Source of the DNA: Anaerolineae bacterium
Lineage (GTDB): Bacteria; Chloroflexota; Anaerolineae; Anaerolineales; Villigracilaceae
DNA: 46,342 bases
Reading direction: 5' to 3'
NCBI GenBank assembly: GCA_003130845.1
Contig: QEXW01000083.1
Span: 1 to 46,342 of the forward strand
A program made the translations under genes and the position numbers. This document shows, one piece after another, positions 32,586-40,469 of this stretch. Each line of letters starts with the position of its first letter. Position 1 is the stretch's first letter. Under the pieces are notes generated by a model that saw nothing but the letters and a program-made list of their open reading frames with translations, had not been told where the DNA came from and searched no databases.

Positions 32586-32664
32586 TAAACATTAGAAAAT
32601 ACACAGCGCATTTTCTAAAAGGCGATAACGCAAAACGGCCTTGTTTCGGGGATAATATGAGTAA

Positions 32665-33216
32665 ATGCCTTCAATTTACCTGACACCCGCCTCCATCAGT
32701 TACCTGACCCAGTTCATCCTGGCGCTGGCGATTACGCTATTTCTTCTGAATCTTGGAATTGACTGCGCCACCGACCCAGCCAAAGTGGGTTTAGCACTGG
32801 CAGAGTGGGACAATCACCGAACCGAAATTCTCCGCGTTGTGGTTGGAAGCCCCGCCAAAACCATCGCCAACACAATATTTCGCTGGCTTACCCCTGAACA
32901 GCCGGCCCTGCTCGCCATGGATGCCCCTCTCGGTTGGCCGGCTACCCTGGGGCAGAGCCTATTTCACCATCAAGCCGGAGAAACCATCGAAATTAATTCC
33001 GATACGCTTTTTCGTAGAGAAACCGACCGGGTCGTGAAACGCCTTGTCGGGCGGCAGCCGCTGGACGTGGGCGCCGACCGCATTGCTCGCACCGCGCACG
33101 CCGCACTCAAACGCATCCGCCAGCATCTGCTCTTGCCGCATCAACGAGCAGCTTGGTTGAACATCCCCGCGCGGCGCATCCTGGAAGAGAAAGCCCGGAA
33201 CCTTTCTGTTGGGTAA
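32665..33216 (+). pseudogene. Chimeric, truncated DUF429 protein gene
   Basis: The first 28 residues (YLTPASISYLTQFILALAIT and on) are a membrane helix of the type that starts unrelated sensor proteins. From residue 29 the frame continues directly as DUF429: NLGIDCATDPAKVGLALAEW, LLAMDAPLGWP, FRRETDRVV and LDVGADRIARTAHAALKRI. DUF429 is a predicted RNase-H-fold nuclease, normally about 230-270 residues. Here only about 155 residues of it are present and the last 30 (from HLLLPHQRAAWL) do not look like the family. No Shine-Dalgarno is seen. It looks like the product of a deletion joining two genes and losing the 3' end; whether it is expressed is unknown. Confidence 0.6.
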
Positions 33217-33233
33217 CCGATACCTATCGCGGA

Positions 33234-33926
33234 TTACCCCATCCACCCGGCCGGTCTCTCCGCATACACCCCGCGCAATTCTGGCGGCAAGTTGGCGGCC
33301 ATTGTAAACATGATTTTGTCGGTCAGCGAAAGCGGTGTATCGTTTTCAGTAGGATAAATTGGCGGGGCAATCACCACCTCCACCACTGCCCGGCGTGGAA
33401 ACGTCTTAAAGAGATTTTGGATACCATTAATAGAGACTACAACCAATGGACAATTGGCCTCAAGCGCCAGACGCGCCGCGCCCGGTTTGGCCAGCGCCAG
33501 CCCCTTGCCGCGCGAACGCGTCCCTTCCGGGAACATCGCCACCATCTGCCCGCTTGCCAAAATTTTGAGCGCATGTTCGAGCGCCCAACGGTCACGCTCG
33601 CCGCGATAGACCGGAAACCCACCCAACTGTCGGAACAGCCAGTGAACCGGCGGAATCTGAAACAGCTCCGCCTTCCCCATGTAATAAATCATGCGCGGCA
33701 GGGCCAACTGCAACGGAAAGACATCCCAATCCACCAGGTGATTACACACCACCACCGCCGCACCCCTTGCAGGCACATGCTCCAGGCCGCGCACCTGCAT
33801 ATCCATAAAAGGCCGTAACGCGTGCCGAAAAAACCACACTGCCAATTTATGCAGATTGGTCTCATAGAGCGGATAATGCAGACGAGGACGAATGTCATTT
33901 GCAGGCAATTCTAAACGTTTCGGCAT
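33234..33926 (-). CDS. 1-acyl-sn-glycerol-3-phosphate acyltransferase family (PlsC)
   Basis: A 230-residue acyltransferase of the PlsC family, which adds an acyl chain to lysophosphatidate or related lipids at the membrane. Motif I is VVCNHLVDWD (the HX4D motif) and motif III is MFPEGTRSRGKGLALAKPGAARLA; an APPIYP stretch follows. The start is set at ATG 33926 (MPKRLELPAND); a longer in-frame start at 33968 would only add the translation of a heptanucleotide repeat. It converges with the truncated DUF429 gene and diverges from enolase. Confidence 0.85.
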   Translation of the reverse strand: MPKRLELPANDIRPRLHYPLYETNLHKLAVWFFRHALRPFMDMQVRGLEHVPARGAAVVVCNHLVDWDVFPLQLALPRMIYYMGKAELFQIPPVHWLFRQLGGFPVYRGERDRWALEHALKILASGQMVAMFPEGTRSRGKGLALAKPGAARLALEANCPLVVVSINGIQNLFKTFPRRAVVEVVIAPPIYPTENDTPLSLTDKIMFTMAANLPPELRGVYAERPAGWMG

Positions 33927-33930
33927 ACAC

Positions 33931-33979
33931 CACAAATCCCAAAGCCAAAATCGCAAATCCAAAATCAAAAATCAAAAAT
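33931..33979. repeat. Heptanucleotide tandem repeat (7 units) between plsC-like gene and enolase
   Basis: Seven consecutive 7-mers: CACAAAT, CCCAAAG, CCAAAAT, CGCAAAT, CCAAAAT, CAAAAAT, CAAAAAT. It lies just upstream of the acyltransferase start and next to the -10 box of enolase. The consensus CNAAAAT is also seen in the E2 linker at 31584-31611. Confidence 0.88.
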
Positions 33980-33984
33980 CGGAT

Positions 33985-33990
33985 TATACT
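33985..33990 (+). promoter_or_regulatory. -10 box of enolase
   Basis: TATACT right after the heptamer array; the -35 region falls in the A-rich repeats and has no good match. The leader to ATG 34069 would be about 70 nt. Confidence 0.45.
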
Positions 33991-33993
33991 TGA

Positions 33994-35367
<1,374 letters not shown>

Positions 35368-35395
35368 TCAGCCATCCCCTGGCTTACCTCATCTC

Positions 35396-35434
35396 GGTGA
35401 CTATCACCCTCCAGGTGATAGTCACCATTTTTTT
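35396..35434 (+). terminator. Rho-independent terminator of enolase
   Basis: A perfect 13-bp stem (GGTGACTATCACC, 35396-35408, with 35414-35426), 5-nt loop CTCCA, then ATTTTTTT. Confidence 0.96.
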
Positions 35435-35448
35435 GTAAGCGGTTACAT
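35433..35448 (+). promoter_or_regulatory. LacI-family/cre-type operator upstream of the ROK gene
   Basis: TTGTAAGCGGTTACAT fits the catabolite-response-element consensus WTGNAANCGNWNNCAW at every position and is the general LacI-family operator form with central CG. It lies 46 bp upstream of the -35 box at 35495. No LacI-family gene is in the window. Confidence 0.55.
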
Positions 35449-35494
35449 GTTCATACAACTTGCCCCTATCTCAAGAAAATTATTGTTAAAAGAC

Positions 35495-35522
35495 TTGACA
35501 AAATCCGAGTTAATGTTATTAT
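35495..35522 (+). promoter_or_regulatory. Promoter of the ROK-sugar ABC operon
   Basis: TTGACA (35495-35500), 16-nt spacer, TATTAT (35517-35522). The transcript start would be near 35529, 35 nt before ATG 35564. Confidence 0.75.
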
Positions 35523-35563
35523 AAAAAACAGAAAAAGCGCGTATTTTGACCCAGACGGCGAAA

Positions 35564-36793
35564 ATGACACAATTCACCTGGTCTCACCCACAACAAGTTG
35601 TTAAGAACCTTAACAAACATGCCGTACTGGATTTAATCCGCTTTACACCTGGCGGAATTTCACGCGCCGAACTGGCCCAACGCATGGACCTGAGCCGGGC
35701 TGCTATGACCGCCATCGTGAATGACTTGCTAGAAAGCAACGTCATTCGCGAGACAGAAGCGCGTAACAAACAAAGCGGGCGCCCCCCTATCATTCTGGAA
35801 ATCAACCCAACGCGCGGCTTTGTAGCCGGCATAGATATGGGTGCTTCGCACCTGATGGTGATGCTTGCGGATTTTGCCGCGCAGGTCATTGACGAGGTCG
35901 AAATCCCTTTCAACATCGCGGCCGGCCCAGAAAAATGCCTAAAACAAGCCAGCGACTTGCTTGCCGATTTGCTCAAAAAGCACGAAATGAACGCCACATC
36001 GCTGGGCGCCATTGGGCTAGGCGTGCCGGGGCCAATTGCCAGCGAGGCCGGCATGGTCTATGCGCCCCCCATCATGCCGGGCTGGGATGGCTATCCTATC
36101 CAAGCCAGCCTAGAAGAAAAGTGGAACCTGCCCGTTTCGCTCAACAACGACGCAGAACTCGGCGCGATTGGCGAATGGGCCTATGGCGCCGGACGAGGCG
36201 AGAACTTCCTGGCCTATATCAAAGTTGGTACAGGGATTGGGTCAGGGCTGTTGCTCAACGGACAAATCTATCGCGGCGCCACCGGCTCGGCCGGCGAAAT
36301 CGGTCACCTGACCATTGAAGAAAACGGCCCAATGTGTGAATGTGGAAACGCCGGCTGCCTAGAAGCCCTGGCTGGCGGTCGCGCCATTGCGCGCCAAGCC
36401 AGAGAAGCCATCCGACAAGGCAAACGCACCCTACTCTCTGGCTTAGGGCCGCTCGAAGAAATCACCGCTCGCGACGTAGCCTCCGCTGCACGGCGCGGCG
36501 ACCTAGTAGCCCAGCAAATTATCAGCCGGGCGGGCAGTTACCTTGGAATTGCCATCGCCGGCCTGGTCAACCTATTCAATCCGCGCATGATTGTCGTCGG
36601 TGGCGGCGTAGCGCAAATCGGAGATCTACTTCTACAACCAATTCGCGATACCGTTGCACGGCGCAGCCTCCAGGCTTCGGCGCGCACCGTCAAAATCAAC
36701 ACCGCCGTATTACGACGCCACTCCTCTGCAGTTGGCGCTGTTGTGCAGGCATTATCCATTGCGTTACACCAAGCCACAGAGCAAAGGAGGTGA
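35564..36793 (+). CDS. ROK-family transcriptional regulator
   Basis: A 409-residue ROK protein with an N-terminal winged-helix DNA-binding domain (about 14-75, ISRAELAQRMDLSRAAMTAIVNDLLESNVI) and a sugar-kinase-like ROK domain. Motifs are AGIDMGASHL, GLGVPGPI, the NND sugar-site segment (194-196), VGTGIGSGLLLNGQIYRG and the zinc site GEIGHLTIEENGPMCECGNAGC (His248, Cys258, Cys260, Cys265). Proteins of this plan (NagC, Mlc, XylR type) repress sugar operons and respond to the sugar. ATG 35564 is chosen over an in-frame TTG 18 nt upstream. It heads the sugar ABC locus. Confidence 0.92.
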   Translation: MTQFTWSHPQQVVKNLNKHAVLDLIRFTPGGISRAELAQRMDLSRAAMTAIVNDLLESNVIRETEARNKQSGRPPIILEINPTRGFVAGIDMGASHLMVMLADFAAQVIDEVEIPFNIAAGPEKCLKQASDLLADLLKKHEMNATSLGAIGLGVPGPIASEAGMVYAPPIMPGWDGYPIQASLEEKWNLPVSLNNDAELGAIGEWAYGAGRGENFLAYIKVGTGIGSGLLLNGQIYRGATGSAGEIGHLTIEENGPMCECGNAGCLEALAGGRAIARQAREAIRQGKRTLLSGLGPLEEITARDVASAARRGDLVAQQIISRAGSYLGIAIAGLVNLFNPRMIVVGGGVAQIGDLLLQPIRDTVARRSLQASARTVKINTAVLRRHSSAVGAVVQALSIALHQATEQRR

Positions 36794-36843
36794 TGACAAA
36801 CTCGGCAACCATACCAACCATGTTATACCCCTTCTTTTGTTGA
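36793..36843 (+). CDS. Possible 16-codon leader peptide after the ROK gene
   Basis: The ROK stop (TGATG) overlaps an ATG opening a 16-codon frame, MTNSATIPTMLYPFFC. A full AAGGAGG ends 2 nt before the ATG, which is closer than ideal. The frame ends at a GAGAAG/CTTCTC hairpin (36842-36863) before the binding-protein gene. There is no codon pattern that points to a specific control, so it may be chance. Confidence 0.25.
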   Translation: MTNSATIPTMLYPFFC

Positions 36844-36902
36844 GAAGAAGCGCTATGCTTCTCGAAACCCTATCTATTTCACATTCAAAAGGAGAAAGAG
36901 AA

Positions 36903-38168
36903 ATGAAAAAGTCATTCCTGGCGATAATCAGCCTCCTGCTGATTGCCTCCTTCGTCCTAGCGGCCTGTGGCGGCGGCGCAGCCCCCACCACTGCCCCTGA
37001 GCAGCCCACTGCTGCTGCCGAACAGCCCACTGCTGCTGCCGAACAGCCCACTGCCGCCCCTGAGCAGCCCACTGCCGCCCCGGCGGAAAAAATCACCGTC
37101 ACCTTCTGGCACGCCTACGGCACCGGCTCTGCCGAAGAAGTTGCCCTCCAGAAGATTCTGGAACAGGCCAAGACCGACCTGCCCCAGTACGACATCCAGG
37201 TTCTGCAAGTTCCGTTCAATGACATCTTCAACAAGTACCGCACCGACGTTGCTGCTGGCGGCGGTCCCGATATGTTCATCGCCCCCAACGACTCGCTGGG
37301 TGACGATGCCCGCGCTGGCCTGATTGCCGACATCACCGACCTGGCCAAAGACAAACTAGGCGCCTATACCCCGCTCTCTGTGGAAGGCATGAGTGTCGAA
37401 GGCAAACTGTACGGCATTCCCGAATCCCTCAAAGCAGTAGCCTTCTGGTACAACAAGGACATGCTCAAGGAAGCCCCCAAGACCACCGATGAACTCAAAG
37501 CGCTCATGGAAGGCGGCACGCCCATCGCCATCTCCTACGGCTGCTACCACCACTGGGGCTTCTTCGGCGCCTTCGGCGGCCAAATCTTTGACAGCAACTG
37601 GAAAGTCGTTGCTGACCAGGGTGGCGGCGTTGCCAACGCCATGGCATATCTGAACGAACTGTACCAGATTTCCAAGGCCAATGGCTGGCCCAAGAACGAC
37701 AGCGATGGTCTGGCACCCTTCTCTGAAGGCAAAGTAGCCGCCATCACCAACGGCAACTGGGCCATGGGCGATTACAAGAAAGCCCTCGGCGACAAACTGG
37801 CCGTTGCCCCCCTGCCCTCTGGCCCCGGCGGTGCTTCTAACCCCTTGCTCGGTGTTGATGGCTTCTACTTCAACCCGAACAGCGCCAACAAAGAAGCTGC
37901 TCTCGAAGTAGCCCTCTACCTGACCGGCAAGAACGCTCAGACCATCATGATGAACGAAGCTGGTCACGTTCCCGCCCGCACCGATGTCGAAATCACCGAC
38001 CCGCTCATCAAGGGCCTGGTCGAAGCCTTCAAGACCGGCTACGTCCGCCCGCAGGTTCCGCAACTCGGCCTGTACTGGTCCAACTTCTGCGGCACCGATG
38101 AAGTCTTCGAAAAAGGCACCCCCGCAGCAGATTGGGTAGCCAACGCCACGGCCAACGCCAACAAGTAA
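36903..38168 (+). CDS. Sugar ABC transporter substrate-binding lipoprotein (family 1, MalE-like)
   Basis: A 421-residue lipoprotein: signal peptide with lipobox LAAC (Cys22), then a tether of four EQPTAA heptads (about 32-59), then the SBP_bac_1 domain starting ITVTFWHAYGTGSAEEVALQKIL. Further signatures are FNKYRTDVAAGGGPDMFIAPND, LYGIPESLKAVAFWYNKDML and FSEGKVAAITNGNWAMGDYK. Such proteins deliver oligosaccharides to MalFG-type permeases; with a GH13 glucosidase downstream, alpha-glucans or malto-oligosaccharides are likely (inference). An in-frame upstream extension is rejected because AAAAGGAG precedes ATG 36903. Confidence 0.93.
   Translation: MKKSFLAIISLLLIASFVLAACGGGAAPTTAPEQPTAAAEQPTAAAEQPTAAPEQPTAAPAEKITVTFWHAYGTGSAEEVALQKILEQAKTDLPQYDIQVLQVPFNDIFNKYRTDVAAGGGPDMFIAPNDSLGDDARAGLIADITDLAKDKLGAYTPLSVEGMSVEGKLYGIPESLKAVAFWYNKDMLKEAPKTTDELKALMEGGTPIAISYGCYHHWGFFGAFGGQIFDSNWKVVADQGGGVANAMAYLNELYQISKANGWPKNDSDGLAPFSEGKVAAITNGNWAMGDYKKALGDKLAVAPLPSGPGGASNPLLGVDGFYFNPNSANKEAALEVALYLTGKNAQTIMMNEAGHVPARTDVEITDPLIKGLVEAFKTGYVRPQVPQLGLYWSNFCGTDEVFEKGTPAADWVANATANANK
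36996..37079 (+). repeat. Four 21-nt tandem repeats in the lipoprotein tether
   Basis: Four 21-nt units (36996-37016, 37017-37037, 37038-37058, 37059-37079) encode PEQPTAA, AEQPTAA, AEQPTAA, PEQPTAA. Units 1 and 4 share CCTGAGCAG and units 2 and 3 share GCCGAACAG; units 1-2 end GCTGCT and 3-4 GCCGCC, a pattern suggesting unequal exchange. Confidence 0.9.
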
Positions 38169-38183
38169 TTCTCAACAACCAAC

Positions 38184-38215
38184 GGGGCGAACAGGGAATC
38201 TTTCCTGTTCGCCCC
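38184..38215 (+). terminator. Strong hairpin after the sugar-binding protein gene
   Basis: A 12-bp perfect stem (GGGGCGAACAGG, 38184-38195, with 38204-38215) that can extend to near the loop, followed by TTCTCTTCC, a weak T tract. It lies 15 nt after the stop and may end or stabilise the transcript before the permease genes, which have their own promoter. Confidence 0.7.
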
Positions 38216-38229
38216 TTCTCTTCCGCACA

Positions 38230-38275
38230 AAACACATTGGAAATGTGTTTACGCTGACCAATTGCGGCTTATAAT
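38230..38275 (+). promoter_or_regulatory. Promoter of the permease genes with overlapping palindrome
   Basis: TTTACG (38248-38253), 16-nt spacer, TATAAT (38270-38275). A perfect inverted repeat, arms AAACACATT (38230-38238) and AATGTGTTT (38242-38250) with a 3-nt centre, overlaps the -35 box, as expected of a repressor operator. Confidence 0.7.
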
Positions 38276-38345
38276 TCAAACCTAATCCGTAATTTGTGAG
38301 CGCATAAAACACTTCCCACCCCACCGAGAACAGGAGTGAAGTTTC

Positions 38346-39365
38346 ATGGCAACGATGGAAATTGCAGGCAGCGTTTCACGCGGCGCACGAATCCGGCGGG
38401 CACTTCTACCCTATCTCTACCTGCTTCCCGCCTTCACCGTCATGGCCGTCATCACGTTCTATCCACTCGTCTATCAGATTATCGTCTCATTTACCGATTT
38501 TCAAACCAAAGACCTGCGCTTCGGATTGGCCTCACCCCAATTGAATTGGATTGGTTTCAAAAACTACATTGACATCCTAACGGGCGGGTTGCCGGTTCAA
38601 AACTTTGAATTCTTCCGCGTTCTCACCTACAACTTCTGGTGGGCGATTACCAACGTCATGCTGCACGTACCGGCGGGCGTGCTGATTGCCGTCCTGCTCA
38701 ACGTGCAAGGTTTGTGGTTCAAGAAAATCTACCGCGCCATCTACATCCTGCCGGTGGTTGTCCCGCCACTGGTGGTCGCCACCGTTTGGCGCAACATCTT
38801 TGACGAACAATATGGTGCAATGAATCAGTTCCTGACCACCGTTGCCATGTGGTTTGGCGCAACCGACCCCGTCCGCATTCGCTGGCTGACCGAATACACC
38901 CCGCCCATTCCCTGGCTGCTGCCCAATGGTCCCCTGCCGCTGGCCTACTACGCCATGATGATTGCCAACTTCTGGCTAGGCTGGCCGTTCATGACCGTCG
39001 TTGCCACCGGCGCACTCCAGAGCATTCCCAAAGACCTGTATGAAGCCGCCTCGATTGACGGCGCATCCGATAGCCAGCAATTCTGGCACATCACCGTGCC
39101 GCTCCTGCGCCCGGCCATGATACCGGCAGCAGTGTATGGCTTTACCACATCCTTCAACCTCTTTGCGTTCGTCTACTTTATGACCGGCGGTGGCCCGGCG
39201 CGCACCACCGAAATTTTGGTGACCTTCGCCTACGACCTGGTGCGTAACCTGCGTCTGTACGGCGCTGCGGCAGCCTTCTCGGTCTTTATCTTCTTCGTCT
39301 CTCTTACCGTGTTTCTGATTACGAACCGCATCACCCGCGCGACTGAAACCTACACGGAGGCCTAA
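38346..39365 (+). CDS. Sugar ABC transporter permease, MalF/UgpA type
   Basis: A 339-residue permease with six predicted helices. It has the N-terminal RRALLPYLYLLPAFTVMAVITFYPLVYQIIVSF and the EAA loop DLYEAASIDGASDSQQFWHITVPLLRPAM that contacts the ATPase. AGGAG (38332-38336) precedes the ATG. It pairs with the permease that starts 1 nt after its stop. The MalK/MsmK-type ATPase is not encoded here and is probably shared among sugar transporters. Confidence 0.94.
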   Translation: MATMEIAGSVSRGARIRRALLPYLYLLPAFTVMAVITFYPLVYQIIVSFTDFQTKDLRFGLASPQLNWIGFKNYIDILTGGLPVQNFEFFRVLTYNFWWAITNVMLHVPAGVLIAVLLNVQGLWFKKIYRAIYILPVVVPPLVVATVWRNIFDEQYGAMNQFLTTVAMWFGATDPVRIRWLTEYTPPIPWLLPNGPLPLAYYAMMIANFWLGWPFMTVVATGALQSIPKDLYEAASIDGASDSQQFWHITVPLLRPAMIPAAVYGFTTSFNLFAFVYFMTGGGPARTTEILVTFAYDLVRNLRLYGAAAAFSVFIFFVSLTVFLITNRITRATETYTEA

Positions 39366-39366
39366 T

Positions 39367-40368
39367 ATGACAACCAAAGGCGAACAGAAAAACTTTTTAG
39401 TGCGTTTTCTGACCATGAATACCTCCAACGAGGTCGGCGGGCGCGACCTGCCACTCTGGCGGCAACTCTTGCTCCAGATATTGACCTTGCTCATCACCTT
39501 AGAAGTGATGTTCCCCATCATGTACATCATCACCCTCTCATTCAGTTCGCAAACAACCCGGCCTTCCTCTCTGCAACTCATTCCGCGTGAAATCTCTTTT
39601 GTAGCCTACCAGCAAGTACTCGACCGACCCACCGCCAACCCGGTCACCTTCCTGGAACTCTTGCGCAACAGCTTCCTGCTCTCCGTTGGAGTAGGCTTGG
39701 TCGCGTTGATGATAGCCGTCACCGCCGCCTACGCCTTCTCGCGCTTCAAATTCAAACTACGCCAAGTGCTGATGATTATGGTTTTCATTCCGCTGCTTAT
39801 GCCGGCGGTCGGCCTTTCCACGCCACTCTTCCTACTGATGAACAGTTTTCGCATTGTGGAATGCTCCCCCGGCGTTCTAGCGTTCAATCCATTCACCACT
39901 TGCAGCACAACAGGTAAACTACTCTTCAACCTGCGCGATTCCCTCTTAGGTGTGGGTATTGCCATGATTTCGGGGGCATTACCCTTTGCCATTTGGAATC
40001 TCAAAGGCTATCTAGATACCATTCCGCGCGAATTGGAAGAAGCGGCCGCCATTGACGGCGCCAGCCCCAACCAAGTCTTCTTCCTCATCGTCCTGCCCTT
40101 GGCCGTCCCGCAACTCGCCGTCACCTTCTTCCTGGGCTTCATCGGCCACTGGCAAGAATTTGCCCTGCCCTGGCTCTTCCTGACCAAACCCCAAGATTAC
40201 ACCCTCTCCATGACCCTGTATAACATGACCGGCCAATACGCCAATGCCATCCCGTGGAACCGCTTCTCGGCCTTTGCAGTCATCGTAGCCTTGCCGGTTG
40301 CCATTACCTACATTGCCCTGCAAAAATACATCACCAGCGGCCTAACCACCGGCGCGGTCAAAGGCTAA
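39367..40368 (+). CDS. Sugar ABC transporter permease, MalG/UgpE type
   Basis: A 333-residue permease. After a longer cytoplasmic N terminus (about 1-32) come six helices and the EAA loop ELEEAAAIDGASPNQVFFLIVLPLAVPQLAV. The periplasmic segment between helices 3 and 4 includes LMNSFRIVECSPGVLAFNPFTTCSTTGKLLFN, longer than usual, with two cysteines. GGAGG precedes the ATG. Together with the MalF-type partner it forms the channel for the binding protein at 36903. Confidence 0.94.
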   Translation: MTTKGEQKNFLVRFLTMNTSNEVGGRDLPLWRQLLLQILTLLITLEVMFPIMYIITLSFSSQTTRPSSLQLIPREISFVAYQQVLDRPTANPVTFLELLRNSFLLSVGVGLVALMIAVTAAYAFSRFKFKLRQVLMIMVFIPLLMPAVGLSTPLFLLMNSFRIVECSPGVLAFNPFTTCSTTGKLLFNLRDSLLGVGIAMISGALPFAIWNLKGYLDTIPRELEEAAAIDGASPNQVFFLIVLPLAVPQLAVTFFLGFIGHWQEFALPWLFLTKPQDYTLSMTLYNMTGQYANAIPWNRFSAFAVIVALPVAITYIALQKYITSGLTTGAVKG

Positions 40369-40395
40369 TTATCATTTCGAGCATAAACTTTTGCA

Positions 40396-40459
40396 CTTTC
40401 CTCTTTCCTAATCCTGCCATGAAAAACTAAGGAAAAGCGAAAGAGGAAAGATTCTTTTT
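40396..40459 (+). terminator. Hairpin after the permease genes
   Basis: A perfect 12-bp stem CTTTCCTCTTTC (40396-40407) with GAAAGAGGAAAG (40439-40450), a 31-nt loop, then ATTCTTTTT. It ends 10 nt before the glucosidase ATG and so probably lets only part of the transcription through. Confidence 0.65.
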
Positions 40460-40469
40460 AGGCCTACAA

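Noticed and set aside
33927-33968. Fourteen extra N-terminal residues on the PlsC-family protein
   Set aside because: They are the translation of the heptanucleotide repeat and add nothing to the family fold.
36654-36902. Upstream extension of the sugar-binding protein into the ROK gene
   Set aside because: It would hide the signal peptide; AAAAGGAG and the lipobox fix the start at 36903.
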